A model generated the notes under the pieces. It was not told where the DNA came from. It was given only the letters and a program-made list of their open reading frames with translations, and made no database searches. Below, piece by piece: positions 50,681-62,000 of a DNA stretch of 64,000 nt (within the stretch, counting starts at the first letter, position 1; each line of letters starts with the position of its first letter). The translations under genes and the position numbers were made by a program. This DNA comes from an archaeon. Its GTDB lineage: Archaea > Asgardarchaeota > Thorarchaeia > Thorarchaeales > Thorarchaeaceae. Location: contig JAJRZD010000082.1 in assembly GCA_024275415.1 (NCBI GenBank), forward strand, positions 19,731 to 83,730. The letters are read 5' to 3'.

Positions 50681-53600
50681 TTATGCACCTCCCTTTTTGC
50701 CCTCCTTGGGGCCATCCTTCTTTGCACTAGATTTCGTTTTCGTCTTCTTGCTCGATGACGGCACGTCCTCCGAGGGTGCCGTTCCTTTCTTCTTCTTCGT
50801 TTCCTTTGCAGCAGACTCCTCGGCACCTCGTCTGAGGATCTTGCGCTTCACCCATCCACCACCGGACTTCATCTTCGTCCGTACATTTCCTTTGCTCTTG
50901 ATATCGTAGACAATGAGAATCGACGCAAAGGCAACAATGCCGATGACTGCGCCTATGATATACCACAAAGTCGGGTCATCGCCAGCTCGGACTATGAATC
51001 GGATTTCCTGTGCATGGACTTTGCCATCAGGGGCCCTCCCGAACACGTGGAGTGTATACTCTCCTGGCGACCATCGTATAGTGTCGTTATGCCACATACT
51101 ACCTCCCACATAGGCGAGGGTGATGTTGTTACTCCATCCAGTCCCGTTGTCATAGCGATACCACATCTCTTGGAAAGGCGTCAGGTTATAGACCTGGACA
51201 GGTGTGTTCTGCCAGACCTCGGTCGCGTTCTTCGGGTTCGCCATGATCATGCTGGATTCGCCCCGGGCCTTTGCCAAGGCCATCTCGAACTCCTGTTTCG
51301 TCGTGAAGGTCAGGGGGTCTAAGCCAAGGGCAACCTCAAGCCCGTCGCCATATGAATCTCCGTCGGTGTCGAACTTGGCAGCATGTGTTCCATAGACGTA
51401 GACCTCGGTGCCGTCAAGCAACCCATCTAGGTCAGAGTCAGGCTGGAAGATACCACCGTTCGGCAGGGTCTGGAGACCCATCTTGAACTCTATAGCATCT
51501 GGAAGCCCATCGAAGTCCGTATCGAACTCCCATGTGTCCTCATAGCCATCGTTATCACTATCGGTGTCTGTCGGGTCGCTATGGTAGAAGTACACTTCTG
51601 CGCCGTCAGGAAGCCAGTCCCCATCGCTGTCCCAGTTGAGACCGTCGGTGCCGTAGACCGAGTCCTGTGCCGGATGGAAGTCAGAGAGTGACTCCTGACC
51701 GCCCGCGGGGGTGTACCCTGGATAGACAGGTTCCGGCGGTGGCTCACCATAGGGTGTATCATTTTCAGTCCCCATCCCTATGCTCCAGTTGGTCGGTGGC
51801 CATGGACCCCACGGCCAGAGTTCCTCGAACGACTCGAAGGTATCCGTTATGTTGTCGCCATCTGTGTCATTAGAACGCGGGTCAGAACCATATACCCAGA
51901 CTTCAGTCCAGTCGTCGATGGTGTCGTTATCCGTATCAGCAAGATCAGGTTCGGTATTGAATACCATCACTTCCTGATAGTCTGTCAACGTATCATTATC
52001 TGTATCCATGAGTACAGGACTCGTGTTATAGCGAAGGGTAATTGTGAGGGCATTGTACGGATAGATAAGCTCGCTCACGTTCTCGATGAGAAGCTCTGCA
52101 CCATCAATAAGCCAATCTTGGTCGGTATCATTGCTCAAGGGGTCCAGAGGAATCGGATCCAACCAAGGCACGATGCCAGCACCAAGATAGAGTTCCCAAG
52201 CATCTGAAAGACCGTCTTGGTCAGAGTCTGCCATGGTGACGTTTGTTCCGTGGATATACGCCTCATCATAGTCTGACATAGGCCATGTCATCTCACCAAA
52301 CTCGTTCGGTTCGGTTATCGAATCACCATCAGTATCCCAGTTGAGTGGGTCACTATCCCAGACCCAGATTTCCTCACCGTCTGCCAACTTGTCGTCGTCA
52401 CTGTCATAATCGAAGGGATCAGTGCCATATACGATAATCTCCTCGAAGTCGGTAAGACCGTCGTTGTCACCGTCCTCGTCCATCGGGTCAGAGCCATATA
52501 CGAGAACTTCAAGCCCGTCAAGCAATTTGTCCCCATCTGAGTCATCCATCATAGGATTGCTGTGCCAGAAGTAGACCTCCTCGCCATCGCCTAGTCCGTC
52601 CATGTCGCTGTCCCAAAGGTTGGGGTTAGTGAAGAAGACGTAGAACTCTTCACCATCTGGAATCATGTCAAGGTCAGTGTCTGGATTCCGAGGATCGGTG
52701 CCTAGCAATATCTCTTGCATGTCAAAGAGACCATCATCATCTGTATCAGGATCTGTGGGCGAGGTGTGATTGCTGTACTGGTTAAGGACACCTTCAATCC
52801 CATCAATCAATCCATCATCGTCTGTGTCACCGTCTGTCGGGTCTGTGGGTGGGACTTGAGCAAGCTCATACCCATCAGAGTTCAACCACGCACCCGGCTG
52901 TGGAGTCCGGTCAGTAACACCAGTGTCCCCATCCGTATCAGGATTACAAGGGTTCGTAAACACCTGTTTTCGCTCGGGTTCACCGTCCTCGTCATAGACG
53001 ATAATCCAGAAGCCAGCTATCTCGGCTCCGTCGTTCATGTCCATGAGGAAGTATCCAGAGCCGCCTGTAGGTCCAGCCTGTGTATCAATCATCCCGTTGT
53101 AAAGCTGGAGATATGAATCATCATCTGTGTCAGCATCAAGCGGATGTGTGTAACCGCCATTGAAAATTATCGGGTTGGGGTCAGATGCAGACTCATTATA
53201 CAGACTATCGAGTCCGTAGTAGGCACCGGTTTCGCCTTCGTCACCATCGACGATACCATCGCCATCTGTATCTGGATTGAGCGGATCTGTCCGGTCATTA
53301 TAAGGAACCCCGCCAATGATAACCTCTGTCACGGTGGGTGTGATGTTAGAGATATCCCACTTGTGGAAGACCTCGTAGGCGTCTGTCAGAGCGTCGCCGT
53401 CTGTGTCTTGCGACAAGGGATCTGTCAGGTAAATCTTCGCTTCATCATAGTCGCTCAGGTCGTCCCAGTCAGAGTCGGGGAATAGCGGGTTTGTACCAAG
53501 TTCATACTCTTCACCATCTAACAGTCCATCATCGTCAGAGTCTGGATCTGCTGGGTCTGAGCCCATTGTCTGAACCTCTAGCTTGTCAGGGGCACCGTCA

Positions 53601-56600
53601 TTGTCAGTGTCCGCCTTGGTCTTGTCCAGTCCAGGGATAGAGTCCTCATAGGAGTCCGCAAGCCCATCGTCGTCTTGGTCGAACCCTACACCTGAGTTCT
53701 CATATTCCGCTTCTCCCCGTTTGGGAGACAAATCCCAGGGCCCGCCAGGCTCCCATGTCCATGTCCCTTTCCACGTCACGAAGAGGAACCGGATTTCCAG
53801 TTTAAGCGTCATTATGAGACGCAGAGTTATCTTCATCGGAGTACTAGAACCTAGCTCTTGGAAGAAGGTCAAGATAATCTCCAGCGACCCACGTAGTTTC
53901 GCAGCCGCGATGATGATATCGATGCCGAGGTTCAGAGCCACGCCGATACACAGCTCTATGGAGAGCGTGGACACCTCAGAAGACGTGGCCGTTGCTGCTT
54001 TCTTCACGATGTCCAGTCCGATGCTGAGCCATACGTCGATAGAGATGGAATCCAGTCCGATGTATGAGCCAAGCTTGTTCAGTACACCGCCACCAGCACC
54101 ACCTGTTATGACATCGAGGAGTGTGATAGTGCGAGAAATACCAATGTCAATGCTGAGACCCCACTCGATAATCTTGAAGAAGTTGTCCCACTCGAACTGC
54201 CCCTCACGGAATGTGAAGAGATTGAGGAGGAAATGAGCAGAACCTGAGAAAGTGAGGTCGACGCCCAGCATACTCATGAGGAACTCCATGAACGGATTCT
54301 TTGACGAGTCGAACCCGTTCACACCAAGATTGGCATAGAACTGTGGTGATATCTCGAAGAAGCTCAAGAAGACCTTGAACATCTCGGAAACCCCATCCAT
54401 AGAGAAGGGATTCCTGCCTTCAAAGATGACGGCACGCAGGAACTCGAAGAATGGAGTAGGATTCAGGTCGAAGTTAGCGGAGAGACCTAAATCGAAGGTA
54501 AGAGTGAACAAAGACCATTCCCCAAGTCCAATGGGCAGCTCACCATTGTATCCAAGGAGGTCAGAGAGTCCACCAAAAAGCCCGTTTAGGGTCTCTTCCA
54601 ACTCTTCGAGGAGTGGTGTTATCTGGCCAGTAAGCCAGTCGTAAGCCTTCCCAAGGAGCCATTCCACCCCATCAGTGAATATACCTTTCACATCCATAAG
54701 GACAGTGAGGATGCTTTCAAGAAGGGTCGGGTCAAGGACGCCAGACAGAAGTCCGGATGCCATGCTCAGGATCTCGTTGATGATCTCCTTCGAGCTGGGC
54801 ATGGAGTACTCGTCAAGTCCGAAGACCTTCGGGAAGAATGATTGCAAGAGTTTGAGGAACGAGTCAATCGGGACATCATCCATCCCTGGGAACATACCCA
54901 CGATGGAACCTACTGCCATGAGGAGTGATTTCATGATGCCCTCGAAGGATTGTCCTCGCACATCGCCGATAAGATTGAAGACACCTCCAACAATCTGACT
55001 GAAGGTGTTGAGGGTACTCTCGACATTAGGCAGACCGTCAAGAATATTGCCATCGTCAAGGAAGTTGATGATAGTCGTGATGAGGGTCGGGATGTCTGAG
55101 AGTTCTGAAACGAAGCTGCTGACTGTCTGACTGATCATCTTCTTGAGTGCATCAGAGTCAGTCACCATGGCGACCAGACCGAGTATTGGCTTGACAGCAC
55201 CATTGATGACACTGATGATCTCAGCTGCGTCAGCAAGCGTGTATTGAGGGGTAGAAGGAAGCAGATTGATCAGGTTCTCTACGATATCAAAGATATCGGG
55301 GATATCAGAGGGGTCGAACCCATCATTGAAGAAGCCAGCAATTAGAGTAATGGCGTCCTCGACCAGATTAATTACATCTGTCGAAACGCCCGATGTGGCG
55401 TTGGCAAGGATGGATTGGATCTGACTTCTAAAGTCAGTCACACTTGACAGTCCATCCTCCTGAAACTTCTTGACAACGTCTAGGAGATTCCGTGAGAGGT
55501 CTTCCACTTCGCCAACGATATTAGATACGCCTAGGAAGTCCTCAGCCAGTTGACCGACAAGTGCCACAAGCGATTCTTCGCTGTAATTATCAATAAGGTC
55601 TACAACTGACAATGCAGTCTGGATAAGTGTCATTATCTGGTCGATGGTTTCCTGACCGACTGCGTCAGTAAGAAGGTTGAAGCCGGCCTGTAGGAGTTTC
55701 TCGCCGACATCCTTCAAGAACTGGGAAAAGTCGAAACTTGAAAGGTAATTGACAACGCTGGACACCACGGTGACAGTCTTATTCACGAGGTCAGTTATCG
55801 TGTTAACCGACAGACCAAGTGAGGCGACCAATGTCTTGTTGAGGAGGCCCGTCAAGACATTGTTTGAGATGAAACTCAGGATTGTGTTGAAAGCACCTTT
55901 CCCATCCTTGATGACATCTTGGATGAGGTCAAAGAACTCGCCGCCAAAATCCAGCACGGTATCCAGCCAAGACATGATATCCTCAGGGATGATAGCAGGA
56001 AGCAATCCCTGAACCAAGTCTGCTATGATACCAACAATGCTACTGGAGTCCCCTCGAAGATTGAACAGTGCCCCAAGGATTGGTTCCAAGAAGACCTTCA
56101 GTTCCTCTGGGAATGGGAACTCCTTCAGAAGTGATGTGATTATTGATTTCAGCGGGCTGTCAGAATCGATATCATCGACTATGCCCAGGAAGGGCTTGAT
56201 CATCTCGAATACTTCGAGGATACTACTGAGAGAGTCCTCTGGAATAGAAATCACAGACTTCCCGGCGCTGAGAAGCACATCCAGCAGCACATCGACAATC
56301 TCACCGATAGGGCCATTCAAGCCGGAGAAGAAAGGTAGGTCGCTTAGCTTGAAATCGCTCGATGACATCTCTGATGCGGATGTTAATTGAACAAGAGGGG
56401 AGAAGTCCTCGGGAAGCTCGTCCAACGGGATTTCTTCTAGCGTCCCATTTTCTGAAACACGGTATGCCGCTTCCTCAGCATATCCCGGATGACGGTCATA
56501 CATAGCCTGTTTGCGACGTTCTGCCTCGAGGGGGTCGATCTCGCCGACTGGATCGACTGGCTCAAACCCGCGCTTGAAGAATTCATCAAAGTTGTCCGCG

Positions 56601-57229
56601 TAGATTTGAAGGACCATCTTCTCAAGGTCATCAGCGACATCTCTGTAATCCTCATTGGTTTCAGCCCTTTGCTTGCAGAGTTCCATGACACCGTAGACGC
56701 CATAGAGGATCATCAGTAGACCATCTGTCTGCTCGGACTCGCTGGTGTGGAACATGGTGTCATCTTCAGTGAGATAGGTTTCCAGAGTGAGTGTGTTACC
56801 CATGGCAACTAGATGTTGCGTATCACGATGACCGCCAAGAATCTGATAGAACTCCCTCCAAGACATTTCTCTATCAGAGAATTGTACTCCCTCCAGCCCT
56901 GAACGAAGCGCGTATATTGTTATCCAAGGGTTGTCCATGAGCCAGTAATTCACATCGGATGACTCATCGATGGGGATCATCAGGACGGAGTTTATCCGGA
57001 ACGTGAGAATCTCATTGATACCCTCAGCCACTGCACTCATGATCTCATCTTGTGAGTCATAGAAGATGTAGATGCTCTGAAGGTCGTATCCCGTGAAAGG
57101 GCGTTCAAATATTTCCTCTTCCTGCTGGATCGCATTCCCAGCCCAAACAGCTTGTGGAAATAGACCCAGAAGCATTAGTGATATGAAAACCAGAGAAAGA
57201 ATCTGGACTTTATGAATCCTGCTATGCAT
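50681..57229 (-). CDS. Giant surface protein with helical domain, thrombospondin-type-3 repeats and basic cytoplasmic tail
   Basis: A 2182-residue type I membrane protein. Order: signal peptide (1-31, ending AVWAG); a head of 270 residues; a very long amphipathic helical region (about 300-1170) with many FSDL/LLSG/LIxxFL patterns; about twenty calcium-binding thrombospondin-type-3 repeats (about 1180-1975; DTDGDGIVDGDEG, DSDDDGLLDGEE and similar); a small beta domain; one span (IIGAVIGIVAFASILIVY); and a 70-residue cytoplasmic tail extremely rich in Lys and Ser. It is co-transcribed with the FG-GAP giant one base downstream. The helical region could polymerise or insert in membranes; the stiff calcium-bound stalk would project it. 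I know no described protein with this order. Confidence 0.87.
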   Translation of the reverse strand: MHSRIHKVQILSLVFISLMLLGLFPQAVWAGNAIQQEEEIFERPFTGYDLQSIYIFYDSQDEIMSAVAEGINEILTFRINSVLMIPIDESSDVNYWLMDNPWITIYALRSGLEGVQFSDREMSWREFYQILGGHRDTQHLVAMGNTLTLETYLTEDDTMFHTSESEQTDGLLMILYGVYGVMELCKQRAETNEDYRDVADDLEKMVLQIYADNFDEFFKRGFEPVDPVGEIDPLEAERRKQAMYDRHPGYAEEAAYRVSENGTLEEIPLDELPEDFSPLVQLTSASEMSSSDFKLSDLPFFSGLNGPIGEIVDVLLDVLLSAGKSVISIPEDSLSSILEVFEMIKPFLGIVDDIDSDSPLKSIITSLLKEFPFPEELKVFLEPILGALFNLRGDSSSIVGIIADLVQGLLPAIIPEDIMSWLDTVLDFGGEFFDLIQDVIKDGKGAFNTILSFISNNVLTGLLNKTLVASLGLSVNTITDLVNKTVTVVSSVVNYLSSFDFSQFLKDVGEKLLQAGFNLLTDAVGQETIDQIMTLIQTALSVVDLIDNYSEESLVALVGQLAEDFLGVSNIVGEVEDLSRNLLDVVKKFQEDGLSSVTDFRSQIQSILANATSGVSTDVINLVEDAITLIAGFFNDGFDPSDIPDIFDIVENLINLLPSTPQYTLADAAEIISVINGAVKPILGLVAMVTDSDALKKMISQTVSSFVSELSDIPTLITTIINFLDDGNILDGLPNVESTLNTFSQIVGGVFNLIGDVRGQSFEGIMKSLLMAVGSIVGMFPGMDDVPIDSFLKLLQSFFPKVFGLDEYSMPSSKEIINEILSMASGLLSGVLDPTLLESILTVLMDVKGIFTDGVEWLLGKAYDWLTGQITPLLEELEETLNGLFGGLSDLLGYNGELPIGLGEWSLFTLTFDLGLSANFDLNPTPFFEFLRAVIFEGRNPFSMDGVSEMFKVFLSFFEISPQFYANLGVNGFDSSKNPFMEFLMSMLGVDLTFSGSAHFLLNLFTFREGQFEWDNFFKIIEWGLSIDIGISRTITLLDVITGGAGGGVLNKLGSYIGLDSISIDVWLSIGLDIVKKAATATSSEVSTLSIELCIGVALNLGIDIIIAAAKLRGSLEIILTFFQELGSSTPMKITLRLIMTLKLEIRFLFVTWKGTWTWEPGGPWDLSPKRGEAEYENSGVGFDQDDDGLADSYEDSIPGLDKTKADTDNDGAPDKLEVQTMGSDPADPDSDDDGLLDGEEYELGTNPLFPDSDWDDLSDYDEAKIYLTDPLSQDTDGDALTDAYEVFHKWDISNITPTVTEVIIGGVPYNDRTDPLNPDTDGDGIVDGDEGETGAYYGLDSLYNESASDPNPIIFNGGYTHPLDADTDDDSYLQLYNGMIDTQAGPTGGSGYFLMDMNDGAEIAGFWIIVYDEDGEPERKQVFTNPCNPDTDGDTGVTDRTPQPGAWLNSDGYELAQVPPTDPTDGDTDDDGLIDGIEGVLNQYSNHTSPTDPDTDDDGLFDMQEILLGTDPRNPDTDLDMIPDGEEFYVFFTNPNLWDSDMDGLGDGEEVYFWHSNPMMDDSDGDKLLDGLEVLVYGSDPMDEDGDNDGLTDFEEIIVYGTDPFDYDSDDDKLADGEEIWVWDSDPLNWDTDGDSITEPNEFGEMTWPMSDYDEAYIHGTNVTMADSDQDGLSDAWELYLGAGIVPWLDPIPLDPLSNDTDQDWLIDGAELLIENVSELIYPYNALTITLRYNTSPVLMDTDNDTLTDYQEVMVFNTEPDLADTDNDTIDDWTEVWVYGSDPRSNDTDGDNITDTFESFEELWPWGPWPPTNWSIGMGTENDTPYGEPPPEPVYPGYTPAGGQESLSDFHPAQDSVYGTDGLNWDSDGDWLPDGAEVYFYHSDPTDTDSDNDGYEDTWEFDTDFDGLPDAIEFKMGLQTLPNGGIFQPDSDLDGLLDGTEVYVYGTHAAKFDTDGDSYGDGLEVALGLDPLTFTTKQEFEMALAKARGESSMIMANPKNATEVWQNTPVQVYNLTPFQEMWYRYDNGTGWSNNITLAYVGGSMWHNDTIRWSPGEYTLHVFGRAPDGKVHAQEIRFIVRAGDDPTLWYIIGAVIGIVAFASILIVYDIKSKGNVRTKMKSGGGWVKRKILRRGAEESAAKETKKKKGTAPSEDVPSSSKKTKTKSSAKKDGPKEGKKGGA

Positions 57230-58041
57230 TAGTTACGCAAGCCTCCTCCTTGGAACCTTCTGAAGAGGCATTTGCAATGGCGCTTTGTCACTTGTTCAAG
57301 CAGAACCGAATCTAAAGGGGTTACCGGTAGGCGTGCATTGCCGATACTCCTCATCGGGTGTCCAGCGAACTACCTAAAGCAATGCATGAAGTAAATATAA
57401 TACTTTCGAATTCAAGATTGAACCTATCCTAATGCCAAGGTTTCACCACGCAAATAACCCTTACTGCAGATGTCTACTTTTGGTCATTTAGGGGTGGCTA
57501 TACACTTGGATAGGAACCGAGTGTTAGTTGCGCATTGGTTTTTGACGGATATAGAAGCGTTTCAAAATAGGATGTGGAAATAGAAGCTGCCGTGGGATTG
57601 TTCAGACTGATGAACTGTGACAAGTCACTCTCTTGTGCCCACAAATCAAATGTGCTTGTTTAGGATTACAGATCGTATCGTTTGTGGATCAGACAGAAAT
57701 GAGTCCCTCCTCGTGTGATATATCATTGTTAGGAGAACGGATACACCATAATCCAACCGTTCCTTGTAAGTTGGACACTGGAGTTCTGTCCTCCCAAGGA
57801 CGGCACTGGGAATGACTTTGTGTGGTCAGCATTGCGTGTTATTTGATATTACAGTCCGGTTGGATATAAGCACCATTACGAGATGTCCAGCTTTGCCCAG
57901 CTGTTAGCAACCCATATCTTTGTTGATCATTATACACAAAACGAAGACAATATATCATCGAAAAAACAAACACATTCAAGTCCTATGATTCTAATAGTAA
58001 TAATGGATTTGAATCACACTCATTTCAAAGAGGATATGTAA
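57230..58041. other. 812-base gap upstream of the giant operon
   Basis: It carries the operon promoter (an AT-rich TATTATATTTAC on the minus strand at about 57392-57403 would give a leader of some 140 bases). The rest shows no codon pattern, motif, tRNA or strong hairpin on either strand; a frame at 57633-57815 is probably chance. Confidence 0.4.
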
Positions 58042-58806
58042 ATGACCACTCAAATAATGTTCATGCCATCCAGTCTGGTGCAAAATTATGAATCTACTGG
58101 CAGAATCGAGGCAGACGAGTTTATTAAAGAGATATTAACCAAAGGCATTGAATCGAGTGTGAAACAACTCATTCTTGATGAGTTCATCTCACAGATAGAA
58201 ACTTTCTTTGATGATATGGAGAAATCTAGACAAGACATAATTGATGCATATTCGTCGCTCCAGAAGATGATGAAGGAGTTGTCTGATAGGAAAATAATAT
58301 CTGTGATGCGAAATCACTATTCGCCCATCCTGTCTTCTAACTTCACATTCGCCCTCAGGCATTTCTCAGGACTCATTCAGGGTCTACTTGTGGGAATTCA
58401 ACATACTGAGATACCTGAAAAGAAATTGCCTGATGAACTAGTTCGAAGACTAAAAGAAGATATGAAGCGAATAATTGAGGCAACGGGTTGCGAGATGCCT
58501 GATGCAACAAAGGTGTCTGCCGAGGATACAGAGTACGCGTCACTTCTTGCTGGAGCTATAGTTGGCTTTAATATAGCGATGTCCGTGACTTTGATTATAA
58601 TCTTGGCTGTTATAGTACGGTCAAGAATAGAGATCTCCAAGCGACAGCTTGAGGAGATGGAAGAGAATCTCCGAGATTGGACACAGGAAACAATGGCTCA
58701 ACTCACACTTGTGACAAGACATAATCAACTGAATGAAGCACTGCTTGATTTACAAGGGATTATAGCTGACGATGATGATGCAATGATAGTTGAAGAAGGT
58801 TTGTAA
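58042..58806 (+). CDS. Single-span membrane protein of unknown function
   Basis: A 254-residue, mostly helical protein. The first 160 residues form a cytoplasmic or extracellular helical region with heptad-like runs (FISQIETFFDDMEKSRQDIIDAYSS), followed by one clear span (IVGFNIAMSVTLIIILAVIV), a basic flank (RSRIEISKRQ) and a coiled-coil tail ending in an acidic DDDDAMIVEE. The charge flank suggests the C-terminal coiled coil is cytoplasmic. No family is recognised. A GAGG shortly before the ATG is the ribosome binding site. It precedes the giant coiled-coil protein on the same strand by 253 bases, so a functional link is possible. Confidence 0.65.
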   Translation: MTTQIMFMPSSLVQNYESTGRIEADEFIKEILTKGIESSVKQLILDEFISQIETFFDDMEKSRQDIIDAYSSLQKMMKELSDRKIISVMRNHYSPILSSNFTFALRHFSGLIQGLLVGIQHTEIPEKKLPDELVRRLKEDMKRIIEATGCEMPDATKVSAEDTEYASLLAGAIVGFNIAMSVTLIIILAVIVRSRIEISKRQLEEMEENLRDWTQETMAQLTLVTRHNQLNEALLDLQGIIADDDDAMIVEEGL

Positions 58807-59059
58807 ACTGGTATCACTTCATTCTTGACGGGCTTGTGAGCCTTTGCAATATAGTCCCGGACAGTTGGTACAGACAAGGGCACTCCGTCCAATCCCCATT
58901 TCCAACACTCTTTGTTCTCATGGGACTCAAATTCGACAACGAGTCGGTACACTTCTCGGGATGTAACAGGAGGTGATTTATTGGAAGGAGCCTATAGAAG
59001 CATCAAAGCAATAAGTAAGAAGTGTATAGTACATCAAGCGAAAAATGGAGTGTTGAGAT

Positions 59060-62000
59060 TTGACCGAAGAGCCTGATAGAGGAAACAACGAGCAAGAAGG
59101 AAAGCAAGATGTTCCTGAAGCAAAGGAAGAAGATGGGACTCGAAAGCCAGACGAGCAGACCCAGATGCTGGAGATTGCTGATGATGAGCTCGAAATTTAT
59201 TCGCTGATCATAGCTTATGGCAATGCCACCATTGGAGACCTCCACCTGTTGAGTAAAGGGAAATCCTTGGACGATCTTGAGAACATCATTGAAAAGCTGA
59301 AATCAAAGAACATGATCATCGAGCTTCCTGGCATCATCCCGCGATACCATGTTGTACCACCATTCGAAGGACTTGCGAAAGAAGTATCAGAGGTCACAGA
59401 ACGCATCGACGAACTGAAAAGACAGCTTATAGAGCAAATTCGGACTGCGGCATCCAATGTCCGAAACGAGCTTGTGACAATTGCCAACAACAGCCTGCAA
59501 TCCATAGAGGAACACCATGCATCAGTCAAGCAGACAAAGACCGCAGCTACTCGTGCGGTAGATTCCTCAGTCGAAACATTGCAGGCCATCAAGGAAGATG
59601 CTGAGCAGAAGTTTGTTTCATCTCTGGGAGATATCCAGTCAAACTGGAAGAATAAGACAAGTCAGATCATCCAGACCTCACAGGAGGGTCTCAAAGGAAT
59701 CCTTGACTCGTCAGGTGAAAAGATGAAGGAACTCATGTCTGAGAACAAGACCGCCTCAGAGAACCTTGCAGCAACGATGAGAACAGACTTGGTGAACTCG
59801 CTCTCGAACCTTCAGACCAACACGGTTTCTAAGGTGAAAAATCAGGCATCTTCTATGGACACATTGCTCAATGGAGAACTAGAGTCATTCAAAGGTCGGA
59901 TGGAGGAAGGAAAGCAGGGGATAATATCGTCATTGAAGCAAGTCGGACAAACCGTTGACAGCTCCCTTGGGAAGATCTCTCAGGACATCCATAACTCCGG
60001 ATCACAGACGGAATCAGAGGCGATTGCTGCGATGGATACCGCAGTGTCTACAATAAAGGAAGAGGTTTCCTCTGTCGGTTCGAGGCTTAATGAAGCAATA
60101 GATGACCATACAAGAAAGTCAGATGGACTACTACAGGAACACTCCAATTCGCTTGATAGTGCGTTGGAACAACTGGATTCAGTGCATTCCTCGACAATTG
60201 GCGAATTGAAAGAATCGCATTCCCAAGCACTTGATGGTTTTGCAGCCGAAACAAGGTCGCATATGAGTTCGATGTCACAACGTGTGTCGGAATTCGAAGG
60301 GAGTACAAAATCGCTTCTTGATTCCACCTCACAGTCGCTGAGCGCCATCGGAAGAAGGTCGCTTCAAGAGTTCCACAACACCACAAGCGAATACTCGACA
60401 GAAGTAGCTCAAGACACACAGTCGATCATCACTATCAGAAAAGAGCATCTAGAGAAGACTTTCAGCGATCTGCTTGTCAAGATTCAAAACACATTGACAG
60501 AAGAGATGAAGGGCATCTCCACCTCGCTAGACGAGCTGTCCGTCAAGATAGCGTCCAGTCACAAGGGAATGCTCTCATCCCTAGAATCGACAAGAGCGGA
60601 TTCAGAGAGGGCACTTGAAGAAAAGCTGGCGGAGGCAAACGAGTCAGCTGCAAACAGCCTCGCGCAGACTCGTAGTACATTGGATAACTCGATAAAGGAA
60701 ATCGAAGCTGGGCTCGTCCAGACAATTGACAACGCAAAAGCATCGACTGTTTCTGCAACCAACAGGTTGGAACAGGCACTCGGACAAGCATCAAACACAA
60801 TGAAGGCATCAAGGGATTCATTCATCGAAGCCACAAGGACATCTCAAAACGAGCTGAGCGAGAGCTTCTCAGCAAACGTGTCCAGTATTGTTTCAGAAGG
60901 AAACCAGAAGCTAAACAATGTCAAAGAAACCGCTGAGTCGAATCTCAAACAATCATTCAACGAGTCACTAGACCGTTTCAATGCAGACATACAAAATGCA
61001 AAGAGTTCGATGGCTGAAACAGTCCAATCCGGTTCTGGTGAGATAAGTTCGGCCTTTGCCTCTTCGGTGGAGTCTTTTGAGGGAACGATTGCTGAACTGA
61101 AAAGCAGCGTGTCTACAATGACGCAATCAATCGAATCCGACATGGGGTCGTTTGAGAGGGATGCATCAGCAAAAGTTGAAGAGCTGGTTTCAGCACAGAC
61201 AGCCGCCAACGACGCATCTCTAGAAAGAGCCGTTCAAAAGGTAGATAACACTATCAATGAGGCGTTCTCAAACATCCAGTCAGCAAATGAAGAACTGTCA
61301 AGATCTGCTGAGTCCGCATCTGATGAACTGGGCAAGTCTGCCACTGAGCTATTCTCTCAGTCCATGCAGACCGGAACGGGAGAACTTGAGGGGCTCACGA
61401 AGAAAATCAAGGCAAATATCAGCAAGAGCTATAAAGACTTAGAAGGACTTGCTAACTCCATCAAAGACTCGCTTGCGGCTTCTGTAGGCGAATTGGAGTC
61501 CAACCCTATGATAGGATTGACGGAGGAAACCCTTGCTACGGCATTCCCATCTGATGGTGAGAGTGCTATCCTGTCAAAGCAGATTGCTGAGAACCTCACC
61601 GAAATCTGGCGGAAGGTTCAAGCAAGCGACTTCCCGGGAGCTCGAAAGACATGGACAGTGGTCACACGGAAGGCGGTCAACGCACACATCATAGATATGC
61701 TCGAGCGTGCCAAGTCCAAGGTCACCCTCATCATTCCTGAAGCAAGTGATGTGCCAACCGATGTATTAGCCAAACTAAAGACTACCACAGGTGTTGAGCT
61801 TGTGGTGACCGAAAGCGGTATGCTCAAACAGGCTGTCAAACCTCTTGTCGGTCGTGGGAACATCAGGATTAGAGGTAGAAGCGAAAAAGATGTCTTTGCC
61901 TGTGTGAGGGACAGTGAGGAAGTTCTCATGGCGCCAGCAGCCACACGGGACGAAGATGTGATTGGTGTCGTGTCCGAGGACGATGGCTTCGTCAAATTCG

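Noticed and set aside
57633..57815. 60-codon frame in the gap upstream of the giant operon
   Set aside because: No ribosome binding site, promoter or motif; length is within chance for this gap.
58725..58952. 75-codon frame on the minus strand between the membrane protein and the coiled-coil gene
   Set aside because: It overlaps the end of a better supported gene and its unique part shows no recognisable family; at most a decayed fragment.
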